DNA of 64,000 nucleotides. It comes from a virus. The position numbers and the translations under genes are program-made. The stretch covers positions 97,059 through 161,058 of the IMG/VR virus record IMGVR_UViG_3300046804_003503; one strand, 5' to 3'. Below, piece by piece: positions 34,810 to 42,553 of the stretch. The notes beneath the pieces are model-generated. The model saw nothing but the letters and a program-made list of their open reading frames with translations. It had not been told where the DNA came from and made no database searches. Every line of letters starts with the position of its first letter. The stretch's first letter is position 1.

Positions 34810-35100
34810 TCACTCTTCACGTATAAATGATACACCAAATTCGCCGGGAGCCGCTGGAGCCACGGTATCTAGTGCTACGAATTCTACTGTGGCCGGTGAA
34901 CTCACGTTGCCAGCATCATCGACATCTACTAAAGTTAAAACAACTTTGTCGTTATCGGCAAAGGATAATTCACCAAAAGCTGTTGTATCTGGAGCAAAAG
35001 GCTTAGTTTCACGAACCTCGCCATTTACTGTTACACTTAGCCTACGCTCTGCTACGTCCTTGTCTACTACGGCACCGGCTGTTACATTATATACTAGCAT
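34810..35100 (-). CDS. probable structural protein, Ig-like
   Basis: The ATG at 35100 has GAGAGGG 8 nt upstream; longer starts lack support. The 96-aa beta-rich protein (LSVTVNGEVRET ... VVLTLVDVDDAGNVSSPATVEFVALD) resembles an Ig-like virion domain. Its own terminator suggests separate, high-level expression. Confidence 0.65.
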   Translation of the reverse strand: MLVYNVTAGAVVDKDVAERRLSVTVNGEVRETKPFAPDTTAFGELSFADNDKVVLTLVDVDDAGNVSSPATVEFVALDTVAPAAPGEFGVSFIREE

Positions 35101-35227
35101 TTCTTTACCCTCTCTATATAAAAAGTTACATTGGAATGCAATTGGTTGAATATTCTGCATAGTTAATTTTTGCAGAAGATTCAAGTACTTACGAAATAAT
35201 TTGTTGTTTAACCAAAAAAATAACATC

Positions 35228-35719
35228 TTACCCCTGTATTATTTTAACTGGTTTGACCTGCGGAGTAGATTCTTGAGATTTAATAATTTCGAATGTTAAA
35301 GTCAAGATTCCATTACGCAAAACTGCTAAAGGTTCATTGTTTTCTATATCGTCTGGTAATCTAATAATTCTTCTAAAATCTTGGCTAGACAATTCTCTAA
35401 TATGATAATTTTCATCACCAAAAGATCTATATTCCTCTGATAGTTTTCCAGATACTTCTAATATCTTACCTTCTTCAGTATCAGAAATATTAACATTTAT
35501 ATCTTCTAGTTTTACTCCGGGGACTGTAAATTGTAGTATAAGACTATGATTTTGTCTTATTACATCTACAAGGGGATATCCTTTGGATTTTTTATTTGCA
35601 AAGTATTGACCATTAAACATTTCATTGAAAATATGGTCTAATTCTTTGTTGACCTCAGAAAATAAATCTACACGCTTTGGTCTTAGTAGAGGTCGATAAT
35701 TAGAAATTGAAAATGTCAT
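35228..35719 (-). CDS. Hsp20/small heat-shock protein
   Basis: This 163-aa protein has YPLVDVIRQNHSLILQFTVPGVKLEDINVNI..., LEVSGKLSEEY, FRRIIRLPDDI and VLRNGILTLTFEI, the alpha-crystallin domain with its A-x-x-x-n-G-I/V-L end motif. It may protect virion assembly. Both a TATAAATA and a TATAAT promoter lie upstream (35754 and 35807). Confidence 0.93.
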   Translation of the reverse strand: MTFSISNYRPLLRPKRVDLFSEVNKELDHIFNEMFNGQYFANKKSKGYPLVDVIRQNHSLILQFTVPGVKLEDINVNISDTEEGKILEVSGKLSEEYRSFGDENYHIRELSSQDFRRIIRLPDDIENNEPLAVLRNGILTLTFEIIKSQESTPQVKPVKIIQG

Positions 35720-35753
35720 AATAAATCTCCTTGTTACAGCAATTAAGCTTAAC

Positions 35754-35761
35754 TATTTATA
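35754..35761 (-). promoter_or_regulatory. T4-like late promoter (TATAAATA) for Hsp20
   Basis: An exact octamer lies 35 nt before the Hsp20 start on the minus strand. Confidence 0.5.
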
Positions 35762-35806
35762 TGGACCCATTTTGTGGCATCCACATTTAGCCAACGCGGC
35801 TATTGT

Positions 35807-35835
35807 ATTATACACTTTTACGGCTCAGTCCGCAA
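35807..35835 (-). promoter_or_regulatory. sigma70-type promoter for Hsp20
   Basis: TTGCGG, 17-nt spacer, TATAAT on the minus strand. The -35 overlaps the end of the 57-aa gene. Confidence 0.6.
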
Positions 35836-35998
35836 CCTTTGATTCTAATTCCATTATTTTGTCAGACATATTACGTATCATTTGTTCAGACATTTCATTC
35901 TGCTTCTTAGTATGATACATATCTTCATAATTTGCTAGGTGTATGATTAAAGACATAAATAACGTAGTAGTCAAGAATGTAATAACATATTTAGTCAT
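35825..35998 (-). CDS. 57-aa membrane/coiled-coil protein
   Basis: The ATG at 35998 overlaps the previous stop by 8 nt. The product has one N-terminal span (YVITFLTTTLFMSLIIHL) and a helical tail with Met heptads (MSEQMIRNMSDKIMELE). The size and i-spanin-like layout are suggestive but not proof. Confidence 0.6.
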   Translation of the reverse strand: MTKYVITFLTTTLFMSLIIHLANYEDMYHTKKQNEMSEQMIRNMSDKIMELESKVAD

Positions 35999-36203
35999 TA
36001 TTTTTCTCCGGTGGGATTGATATGGAAGGCCACCAATCTATACACTTACCGGGAACATTATTATTAAATAGTATACGTTTTTCTTCTCTAAGTACTGCTA
36101 TTTCTTTTCTTTGTGTTTTTACTTCTAATTTTAGTGAATCTATCGAAGTCTCCAGATCTTGTATTTTTCTTGTTAGGCTATTAATATAATCATCTAAATC
36201 CAT
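35991..36203 (-). CDS. small coiled-coil protein
   Basis: This 70-aa protein is a predicted coiled coil over most of its length (LTRKIQDLETSIDSLKLEVK...). It is unrecognised and coupled to the next gene. Confidence 0.7.
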   Translation of the reverse strand: MDLDDYINSLTRKIQDLETSIDSLKLEVKTQRKEIAVLREEKRILFNNNVPGKCIDWWPSISIPPEKNND

Positions 36204-36211
36204 AGTATAAC

Positions 36212-36790
36212 TTATTCATTTCCGACGCTATAGTATTGAGTAGCTAGTCTACTATTTTGTTTATGGGTTACTCTTTCTAAATTTTCCAGATTATTGTTTG
36301 ATCTGTCATGATCTATATGATTTACTAAGAACAAATCTTTTAACAGTGTTTTAATTGATTCTGGTGTATTTTCATAATCTGTTTTATTAATTTCATCTGG
36401 AAGATTTTGATCAAATGGTTTCCAGCTATCTATTACCAATCTATGAACTCGGCATGACCTTCTTTGTCTATTGGTAATAGATGATGAATTACAGTAGTAA
36501 TTATAATCAAATGTTCCTGAGTCAAAATTTATTCTGACACATTTGTATCCATCTTTTTTGATATCTGGTGTTAATAATTTTTTATAATTAGGATTATATA
36601 TAGTATCAAATCCTCTATTGGAATTTGGCCTCCTTATAGATTGCAAATGCGAATATACATTTCCACTTTTAGAAATGCTGTATTCTTTCATGCTAATACC
36701 ATCTACTATTAATGGAGTAAGTTCTTCATTAATATCTATATTGATATCATCAATAAAATTAAATTCACGCTGTGTTGCTTCCACTTCCAT
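36212..36790 (-). CDS. HNH_3-type homing endonuclease
   Basis: The product from the ATG at 36790 is 192 aa. It has KEYSISKSGNVYS (a NUMOD-like repeat start), RVHRLVIDSW near residue 110 and LFLVNHIDHDRSNNNLENLERV near 150. The H-x-D-x-N arrangement is that of HNH_3 homing enzymes. It overlaps the previous gene by 26 nt. Confidence 0.85.
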   Translation of the reverse strand: MEVEATQREFNFIDDINIDINEELTPLIVDGISMKEYSISKSGNVYSHLQSIRRPNSNRGFDTIYNPNYKKLLTPDIKKDGYKCVRINFDSGTFDYNYYCNSSSITNRQRRSCRVHRLVIDSWKPFDQNLPDEINKTDYENTPESIKTLLKDLFLVNHIDHDRSNNNLENLERVTHKQNSRLATQYYSVGNE

Positions 36791-37046
36791 ATAGTGCCCT
36801 CCCAAGTGCAATCTTAACGCCCATCCTCTTATTGTAGTTTTCTTTTTTACTACAAATTGCTACTCCCTCAAAATGTTGGCCGTCTGGACTATCGATTATT
36901 ACCATTGTTGATCCACCCTTGGCGTCTGGATCTATAGGTCCATCAATTTGTTTTACTCTGTTTTGCCAAATATAAACACCATTGTAAAGACGATTGTGTA
37001 AGACTTTAACTTTGTATCCGCTATGTCGCAACTGTTCAATAGTCAT
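36765..37046 (-). CDS. hypothetical protein
   Basis: This 93-aa protein (LRHSGYKVKVLHNRLYNG...) is basic at its N-terminus and ends Gly/Ser-rich. It is unrecognised. Confidence 0.72.
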   Translation of the reverse strand: MTIEQLRHSGYKVKVLHNRLYNGVYIWQNRVKQIDGPIDPDAKGGSTMVIIDSPDGQHFEGVAICSKKENYNKRMGVKIALGRALYGSGSNTA

Positions 37047-37048
37047 GA

Positions 37049-37135
37049 TTACCTTTCATGTTTAATTATCAATATTGTGAGTATTGCACACATAAAATAT
37101 ACAAAACCCAAGCATATCCAAGCAATAGTTTCCAT
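37049..37135 (-). CDS. 28-aa single-span membrane peptide
   Basis: METIAWICLGFVYFMCAILT then ILIIKHER: one transmembrane helix with a basic end. It lies between the tmRNA and the 36765 gene. No strong ribosome site is visible, so confidence is limited. Confidence 0.4.
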   Translation of the reverse strand: METIAWICLGFVYFMCAILTILIIKHER

Positions 37136-37143
37136 AATATTAT

Positions 37144-37499
37144 TGGAGGCGAGGGGAGTCGAACCCCTGTCCTAACATATATCAAACTATATCTTCTACA
37201 AGTTTATTTTGTTCATAAGTTAAACAGAAGTATAGAACAAACAAGATTCTTTCTGTCTTACCAGCTTCTCTTAACCTACAACCCGCTGGGTATTGTAAGT
37301 GCAGAGGGATTTAACGACAGACTTTTGATCGCTACCCTCATTCGCAATCGCAGTCTGTTACTGCCCTTTTTTGTCAGGCAGCAAGTGCTAACTGAGTTTC
37401 GCCAGTTAAAGCGTTTTAATCGACTTTTAAAGTGGCCTGTCGATCAACCACTACTTGCTAATATAATCTTCTTTATGTAGTCGAAACCTTTACGCCCCC
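37144..37499 (-). ncRNA. ssrA: tmRNA (transfer-messenger RNA)
   Basis: The minus strand carries both ends of a tRNA-like fold. The 5' GGGGGCG pairs with 3' CGCCTCC (one G-U) and leaves discriminator A at 37144. A T-arm AGGGG-TTCGACT-CCCCT precedes it, and the 5' D-like part has GGTTTCGACT. CCA is not encoded. An internal reading frame at 37374-37415 encodes (N)ALTGETQLALAA and stops at TGA; the -LALAA end is the usual proteolysis tag. The RNA is 356 nt, like bacterial tmRNA. It may rescue stalled ribosomes and tag products during infection. Confidence 0.93.
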
Positions 37500-37840
37500 T
37501 ATTTCAGAAGTAATAATAAACTGTTTGGACCCTTGTATCCTTGTAATCTTGATTTTTCTTTTCCGTTCTCAAAAACTACAAAGCATGGGATGCTTTTTAT
37601 ATTGTACCCTCTAACTATCTCTTTGTCAACATCAAAATCTACATCTACGATGGTATAATTTTTTATTGCCTCTGATAATTTGGGATGATTTGCCATATCT
37701 TGCTTGGCAACTTGGCAGTATTTACACCAATCGGCAGAAAAAATAATAAGAGTTTTTTCTTTGTTATTATCCATAGCAAAAACCGAAGCTATAGATATTA
37801 GTAATGAAAATAAAAGAACGCTGGTTAGGGAATTTTTCAT
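37499..37840 (-). CDS. exported thioredoxin-like protein
   Basis: The ATG at 37840 has GGAGG 8 nt upstream. The 113-aa protein has a signal peptide (MKNSLTSVLLFSLLISIASV, cleavage near residue 22), SADWCKYCQVAK with a C-x-x-C pair, and SIPCFVVFENGK with the cis-Pro. It is a periplasmic thioredoxin-fold oxidoreductase. Its stop overlaps the first base of the tmRNA, so the tmRNA may be processed from a shared transcript. Confidence 0.88.
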   Translation of the reverse strand: MKNSLTSVLLFSLLISIASVFAMDNNKEKTLIIFSADWCKYCQVAKQDMANHPKLSEAIKNYTIVDVDFDVDKEIVRGYNIKSIPCFVVFENGKEKSRLQGYKGPNSLLLLLK

Positions 37841-37902
37841 GTATAAACCCTCCAAGTGGAAAAATAATCTTCCTTGAATTTATACACTTATTAATTCATG
37901 AT

Positions 37903-38514
37903 TTAGTGACAAAGTAAAGATTCGAAATCTTTTAAGTGATGTAAACCATGAAAACCAAATGGCAAATTATCTTTATCGTATTCTCCCATCTCTATAGAAA
38001 ATTTATATCCAATATTTGTTGGTGCAAATTTGCATCCATTTTGTTCGAAATAATTTCTGTAACAGTAACATAAGATAAAATCTTCTGGTAAGTCTTCTCC
38101 GACTCCAGACATTAAAATTTGTTGATAATTTATGTATGGTGATAATTCTTTTTGTTGGCTAAGAAATTTTTTACTTCGTAAACTAAACCCCCCATTGCCG
38201 CATAGGTTTTGAAAATCCGGCCATGGCGCTCCTATATAATCATAGTTAAAAAATTCTTCTGTCCAAGCATTAGGATTGATAATAAATCCATCCCATTGAA
38301 TTATAAGCACAAAATCTGTAGATATAATATATGGTAATTTGTTGATAATAAATTGACTATAATCATAACTGTTTTTTATTGTTGGATCTTGAATAAACAT
38401 AGTATTATTAAATTGTGCATAATATTCACAAGTTTTTATAGCTAATAATGTCTCGTTTATTTTTATGTTGCTAAGACAAAATAATGTAGTGTTGGTTAAA
38501 TCTAATTTATTCAT
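37903..38514 (-). CDS. DUF5672-like glycosyltransferase-related protein
   Basis: This 203-aa protein has FVLIIQWDGFIINPNAWTEE near residue 68, YDYIGAPWPDF near 90 and CGNGGFSLRSKKFL near 105. These are the conserved blocks I associate with DUF5672 proteins, often found with glycan genes. The enzymatic role is likely but unproven. Confidence 0.78.
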   Translation of the reverse strand: MNKLDLTNTTLFCLSNIKINETLLAIKTCEYYAQFNNTMFIQDPTIKNSYDYSQFIINKLPYIISTDFVLIIQWDGFIINPNAWTEEFFNYDYIGAPWPDFQNLCGNGGFSLRSKKFLSQQKELSPYINYQQILMSGVGEDLPEDFILCYCYRNYFEQNGCKFAPTNIGYKFSIEMGEYDKDNLPFGFHGLHHLKDFESLLCH

Positions 38515-38683
38515 TTATGATCTCATGTGTCAACTTTGGTATCATCTCATCAGTAGTATTAATTATCTGTTTTATTTCAATGACTAATATATCGTCGTTA
38601 TGATTGCCAGATTTTAATAATTTTTGTATGGCGTGGCATACTTTGTCGCATGTTAGTTCTGGATTAATTTTTAGTGCTATCAT
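38507..38683 (-). CDS. 58-aa hypothetical protein
   Basis: The ATG at 38683 overlaps the previous stop (ATGA). The product MIALKINPELTCDKVCHAIQ... is helical. It overlaps the next start (ATGAATAA). Confidence 0.65.
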   Translation of the reverse strand: MIALKINPELTCDKVCHAIQKLLKSGNHNDDILVIEIKQIINTTDEMIPKLTHEIINE

Positions 38684-38790
38684 TCTACATCATACCATTC
38701 TGGGAAAAGATCTAAATAAAGATCAGCAAATGGGGCTGATTCTCCATCATTTATAGATGATCCAAGTATTGGTAAATTTTCATCGCTCAT
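38680..38790 (-). CDS. 36-aa hypothetical protein
   Basis: This acidic peptide ends LFPEWYDVE. ATGA overlap downstream and an 11-nt overlap upstream support translation. Confidence 0.55.
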   Translation of the reverse strand: MSDENLPILGSSINDGESAPFADLYLDLFPEWYDVE

Positions 38791-38995
38791 TTAAGTCTAT
38801 TATAATTTCTGCACCATCAAACACCCAACGATAATCGCTGTCATGAGGATCAATACCCTTGTAAAATTCTCTTTTAGTCTTAAATTTTACATCAAATATA
38901 CCACTGATGCCCTGACTATAATATAGATTTTTGATTATAGAATCTTTCACATCTTCTGCACACATTGTGATGTGTAATTTTTTATTCATCTCCAT
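38780..38995 (-). CDS. hypothetical small protein
   Basis: This 71-aa protein (KKLHITMCAEDVKDSIIKNL...) is unrecognised and overlaps both neighbours. Confidence 0.68.
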   Translation of the reverse strand: MEMNKKLHITMCAEDVKDSIIKNLYYSQGISGIFDVKFKTKREFYKGIDPHDSDYRWVFDGAEIIIDLNER

Positions 38996-39179
38996 TTTCT
39001 TCCATCTTTCTATTTTGAAGATTAAATAAGGTTAAAGTTAAAAAGAATCTATCATTGTCTAAGCGTCGTATTTCTTCATTAATATTGTCAATGCGAGATT
39101 TAATAATATCAATATTGTAATCTGTATCAGAATGTTGTTCACATAAGTAATCATTTAGTTGGTGCTGCCTTTTATTCAT
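38982..39179 (-). CDS. hypothetical small coiled-coil protein
   Basis: This 65-aa protein has a heptad-like helix (IKSRIDNINEEIRRLDNDRF). It overlaps the next gene by 14 nt. Confidence 0.65.
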   Translation of the reverse strand: MNKRQHQLNDYLCEQHSDTDYNIDIIKSRIDNINEEIRRLDNDRFFLTLTLFNLQNRKMEENGDE

Positions 39180-39315
39180 CTGTTATTTCTTTCAGTTTTT
39201 TGATTAATGTGTCTATTGTTTTAGTAATTGGTGCTGTTAGAGCATAGTCTTTTTGATAAGCTTTTAAGGCGTCAAGAATTTTCCATGCTTCGTTTTTAGA
39301 TATATCAATGTTCAT
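39172..39315 (-). CDS. 47-aa hypothetical protein
   Basis: The product MNIDISKNEAWKILDALKAY... is a helical hairpin. It starts with an ATGA overlap at 39312-39315. Confidence 0.62.
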   Translation of the reverse strand: MNIDISKNEAWKILDALKAYQKDYALTAPITKTIDTLIKKLKEITDE

Positions 39316-39692
39316 TTCCATTCGTTCCTATAAATTCCGGGGTTTAATCTTGGTTCATAAGGTTTGACAACCCATCCCATCATCATTAAATCAAGACGAA
39401 TTTCGTCAGTTACAAATCCTTCTTCAACGTAGCCGGGAATTTCTGTTATCGTACCAGAACAATACCAATCAATGTATTCTTCACCACCATCTCTAATATC
39501 TGCTACTATTCCACCACTCATTCTCCATGAGCAACTCCATTCATTATCTCCATAAAAAAATCTATTATTGCACATGGCAGCATATAGATTTTGTGCATAA
39601 ACATCGCTATTTTGGCATTTCTCTACTATCCGATCATTATTAATGAGATCATATTCTAGATCTGGTTTATTAACATTATAGTTCAAGTCCAT
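39312..39692 (-). CDS. hypothetical protein
   Basis: This 126-aa protein is rich in Trp, Tyr and Cys (NEWSCSWRMSGGIVADIRDG). It has the look of phage proteins of unknown function found in early regions. Confidence 0.75.
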   Translation of the reverse strand: MDLNYNVNKPDLEYDLINNDRIVEKCQNSDVYAQNLYAAMCNNRFFYGDNEWSCSWRMSGGIVADIRDGGEEYIDWYCSGTITEIPGYVEEGFVTDEIRLDLMMMGWVVKPYEPRLNPGIYRNEWK

Positions 39693-40411
39693 AGTGAACT
39701 CCTAATCTTAACTAATTCAATTAGCATATCAGTATCTTCTTGATCGTACTGATTTTCCATCTCATCAATCTTACGATAATAGTATTGTCCATCTTTTTCT
39801 TTTGTAAAGAGAGTGTATGGGTCAACTCTATCATCTCTATTAGTCCACCAATTATACAACTCGTAAACCTTTTTTGCAACTATTGCTTGATGAGTAGGCT
39901 TGCCATAATCTTCATCATTTATAGTTATTCCATAATCTTCATTCATAACAAGATTCATAGCCCAGTTAAGATGATCTAAACCAGCAAGTTTACATCTTCC
40001 ATTAACAAACTTATAATTACGGTCTGGATATGCTTTCATGGTATGAGCTAGTTCACTCTCAACATAAATAACCAATTCGTTAAAAAGACCGTTTAGGATT
40101 CTCCAATCCAGATCATAATATTGGCCGGGAGTTAGTCCTGTGCGAAGATAATGAATCTTATCAATATAACGATTACGAACATAGATATCTATGGTATGAT
40201 AGATATCCATCGGCAAATTGATAAAATCTTGTATATAATCAAGAAATTCATCTGCCACCCAATACCTAAATGGGTGTTTCTTTTTTGCTTCTTCTTTCCA
40301 AGTATCCCATGCGTCCCACTCAAGAGCGAAGGGTTTATTTGTTCCTCTGATCCAATCGGCAAATTTACTACAACTCCAGTAATGGAATCTGGCTCTTTTA
40401 TTTAGTTTCAT
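39683..40411 (-). CDS. conserved-looking phage hypothetical protein
   Basis: This 242-aa protein is rich in W, Y and D (WSCSKFADWIRGTNKPFALEW, YYDLDWRILNGLFNELV, HTMKAYPDRNY). It is a type I have seen in large environmental phages, with no known function. It overlaps its neighbours at 39683-39692 and at ATGA. Confidence 0.8.
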   Translation of the reverse strand: MKLNKRARFHYWSCSKFADWIRGTNKPFALEWDAWDTWKEEAKKKHPFRYWVADEFLDYIQDFINLPMDIYHTIDIYVRNRYIDKIHYLRTGLTPGQYYDLDWRILNGLFNELVIYVESELAHTMKAYPDRNYKFVNGRCKLAGLDHLNWAMNLVMNEDYGITINDEDYGKPTHQAIVAKKVYELYNWWTNRDDRVDPYTLFTKEKDGQYYYRKIDEMENQYDQEDTDMLIELVKIRSSLWT

Positions 40412-40710
40412 GATGGAAAATAACTCTTTCCTTCTAATGGATCAGTATCGTATGGGTATTTGAATGGCCCCAAAAACTTCTTGCGTTTCTTTTTAAGAGA
40501 CTCCAACACTTCATTAAAACAGTTCTCGCACATTTCAATATGATATTGAGTTCCATCTTGCTTTGACCAATATCCCCAAGTCGCCTCTATCGTGGCATAT
40601 TCATGGTCAGTCCACCCATTTTCTTCGTCGCCTTTTGTGCAAGATTCTCCACAAACATCACAATAGATTTTGTCGAGAACTTTAACTATTTTTTCTTTAG
40701 TTGTTTTCAT
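40408..40710 (-). CDS. hypothetical protein with zinc-finger-like Cys pairs
   Basis: This 100-aa protein has YCDVCGESCTKG near residue 17 and MCENCFNEVLESL near 65, two C-x-x-C pairs likely to bind zinc. A hairpin (TGCTTT-6 nt-AAAGCA) lies just before its start. Confidence 0.75.
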   Translation of the reverse strand: MKTTKEKIVKVLDKIYCDVCGESCTKGDEENGWTDHEYATIEATWGYWSKQDGTQYHIEMCENCFNEVLESLKKKRKKFLGPFKYPYDTDPLEGKSYFPS

Positions 40711-40895
40711 ATTATGCTTTGTATTGAAAGCACCCCCATTATTGAGCGTTGAACGTCAAGCATAGACGAACTAGAGGCTCAGGATGCTACCCTTGGCGAT
40801 CAACCCAAAGGCGAGTGTTAATTCACTTCTTGATTTTACTCACTCCATAAAGTATTGATCGTGCTAGTAATATACCGCAAGTTATCTCTAAAACT
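40711..40895 (-). other. 185-bp intergenic leader with hairpins
   Basis: No gene was found. The minus strand holds a perfect TGCTTT/AAAGCA hairpin next to the 40710 start and a TTGACGTTCAA palindrome. A weak -10-like TATATT lies near 40872. It may be a structured 5' leader of the 40408-40710 gene. Confidence 0.4.
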
Positions 40896-41042
40896 TTAGG
40901 CAGACTTATCCACAGCATACTCTGGTTCCTTATAATAAATGGGAGGCTTTTTGTATCCCATAAAAATTTGACTAGTAATAACTCCCATCCCGGCGATGAG
41001 AGTTACCACTATTCCCACAATAAAAATAACAAAGTCGCTCAT
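40896..41042 (-). CDS. small single-span membrane protein
   Basis: The ATG at 41042 overlaps the previous stop (ATGA). The 48-aa product has a span (FVIFIVGIVVTLIAGMGVIT) and a Pro/Tyr-rich tail. Confidence 0.68.
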   Translation of the reverse strand: MSDFVIFIVGIVVTLIAGMGVITSQIFMGYKKPPIYYKEPEYAVDKSA

Positions 41043-41197
41043 TTGGTTAGATTGCCCAGTGCCAGAATAGAAGGAACCCAAAGACCCACAAAGATTGCTT
41101 GCTGCTTGTTAATATCAGCATCACCAGCAAACCATAATGTAACACTAAAAACAAAACTTGCAAATGCGGCCACTAGAAAATAATTCGTACTCTTCAT
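41039..41197 (-). CDS. 52-aa two-span membrane protein
   Basis: The ATG at 41197 has AAAGGATAA upstream. The product has two hydrophobic stretches (YFLVAAFASFVFSVTLWFAG and FVGLWVPSILALG). It may work with the following 48-aa membrane protein. Confidence 0.65.
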   Translation of the reverse strand: MKSTNYFLVAAFASFVFSVTLWFAGDADINKQQAIFVGLWVPSILALGNLTK

Positions 41198-41208
41198 AAT
41201 TTATCCTT

Positions 41209-41391
41209 TTAAAGTTGAAAACCTTTTAACATATCCAATATTCGTCGTGCCAACGCAGCACCACCAACAATTCTTCCATCAGTATAGTCCTCGCCATATC
41301 CAGCATCTTTTTCATGCTGTTTTTGGTCTTTAATCTTTTGGTTGCAAAGTTTTATAATCTCAAGTATTTGATCTTTTTGCTTTTGATTCAC
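41209..41391 (-). CDS. hypothetical small protein
   Basis: This 60-aa helical protein has the end GRIVGGAALARRILDMLKGF, resembling small early phage proteins. It has an ATGA overlap with its neighbour. Confidence 0.68.
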   Translation of the reverse strand: MNQKQKDQILEIIKLCNQKIKDQKQHEKDAGYGEDYTDGRIVGGAALARRILDMLKGFQL

Positions 41392-41798
41392 TTATTTACT
41401 CCATAATGAACCATAAGTCCATCACGAACTACAAAGATTTTAACATCTCCGTTAGATCTAATGTAGTCTCGTCCACCATCAATCATATTGCCATTCTTGA
41501 ATGACTTATAATCATGGCGGCTTCTGCTATATTCTACATCGCCCTCATCGTTTTCCACAGTTCCAAATGTTAAATTCTCAACTTGATCTGCATTGCCAAT
41601 GTAAGGATCATCTCCTTTAAAGAATATTGCAAAATATCTATTGCCAAACTCTGGATGTGGAGTATCTCTATAAAAAACATCACAAATATGACCATTACCT
41701 AATTCCGTAGTGCAAACGTGAGATACTTTTACTCCATCTTTTTCAGAATACAGTGCCTCAACATTTTTGGTATTTGTAATTGGATAATGTTTTATCAT
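41388..41798 (-). CDS. hypothetical protein
   Basis: This 136-aa protein has alternating strands with many His/Asp/Tyr (CDVFYRDTPHPEFGNRYFAI...). It is unrecognised, with ATGA overlaps on both sides. Confidence 0.75.
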   Translation of the reverse strand: MIKHYPITNTKNVEALYSEKDGVKVSHVCTTELGNGHICDVFYRDTPHPEFGNRYFAIFFKGDDPYIGNADQVENLTFGTVENDEGDVEYSRSRHDYKSFKNGNMIDGGRDYIRSNGDVKIFVVRDGLMVHYGVNK

Positions 41799-41959
41799 AG
41801 TAGTTTTTCTAGTTTTCTCTTCAGCTCTTTCATGATTTCAGCTTGATCTTGGATAGATTCAATTAATATCTTAGGTCCACCGTATATATCATCTAAGCTA
41901 TCCTCTATGAGTAGAAGTATAACACCTACTTCATCGTCTGTCAAGATTACGTTATTCAT
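41795..41959 (-). CDS. 54-aa acidic helical protein
   Basis: The product MNNVILTDDEVGVILLLIED ... ends KELKRKLEKLL. ATGA couples it to the 41388-41798 gene. Confidence 0.65.
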   Translation of the reverse strand: MNNVILTDDEVGVILLLIEDSLDDIYGGPKILIESIQDQAEIMKELKRKLEKLL

Positions 41960-42153
41960 TTTGTTGGTTCCTCAACTATTATATCGTCAATGATGACTGA
42001 TAACTCTTCTAAATCTTCCTTACTAGCTCTTATTTCATATCTTTCATTGTTGTAATTAGTTAGTCTAATAAGATATGGATTATGCTTAAGATTCTCGTTA
42101 TGTAGAATCTCTATTATATCGTTATTCAATACTATGGTAGCTAATTTATTCAT
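41956..42153 (-). CDS. 65-aa hypothetical protein
   Basis: I chose the ATG at 42153 because longer reading would run into the tRNA-Ser gene. The product MNKLATIVLNNDIIEILHNE... is unrecognised. Confidence 0.68.
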   Translation of the reverse strand: MNKLATIVLNNDIIEILHNENLKHNPYLIRLTNYNNERYEIRASKEDLEELSVIIDDIIVEEPTK

Positions 42154-42160
42154 ATTTAAA

Positions 42161-42247
42161 CGGAATCTGAGGGATTCGAACCCCCGGAGGATTTTAACCC
42201 TCGGCGGTTTAGTAAACCGCTGCATTAGACCTCTCTGCCAAGATTCC
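42161..42247 (-). tRNA. tRNA-Ser, anticodon ACT
   Basis: The minus-strand RNA of 87 nt has a GGAATCT/AGATTCC acceptor, an anticodon arm GCGGT-TTACTAA-ACCGC, a long variable arm (GAGG/CCTC type) and a T-arm with GGTTCGAAT. The long arm supports Ser. The anticodon reads ACT (cognate codon AGU), where bacteria normally use GCT. CCA is not encoded. Confidence 0.88.
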
Positions 42248-42298
42248 TTGGGCGAGTTTTTGTTTTATAACAGAACCCGCTAAACTGTTAGACATAAA

Positions 42299-42523
42299 TC
42301 AGTTACAAGTATTGCAAGAATAACGAGCGGCTCGACGCTGCTTGGTATTCTGTACAACACGCTTCGTAACGCGAACTGGGGCTGTTACAACAGCCTCTGT
42401 GACGCGAACAACCGAACGTGCAGCATTACGAACTGGCTGGCGGCAGACTCCATTCTGGCAATCACCAGCAAAAGCAACTCCACCAACTAGTAGTGCGGCA
42501 ACAGTAAAAATAAAATTCTTCAT
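42299..42523 (-). CDS. small secreted Arg-rich protein
   Basis: The ATG at 42523 has AAGGA 6 nt upstream. The 74-aa protein has a signal peptide (MKNFIFTVAALLVGGVAFAG), then CQNGVCRQP, an Arg/Val-rich middle and a C-terminal SCNTCN. Codons are GC-richer than its neighbours. It may be acquired from a host gene. Function unknown. Confidence 0.72.
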   Translation of the reverse strand: MKNFIFTVAALLVGGVAFAGDCQNGVCRQPVRNAARSVVRVTEAVVTAPVRVTKRVVQNTKQRRAARYSCNTCN

Positions 42524-42553
42524 AAACATTCCTTTCAAATAAAAGTTACTAAC

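Noticed and set aside
37058-37480. 140-codon plus-strand frame
   Set aside because: It lies over the tmRNA on the other strand and has no protein-like features.
40711-40895. Possible tRNA or small RNA in the intergenic leader
   Set aside because: No acceptor or T-arm pairing was found. Only simple hairpins are visible.
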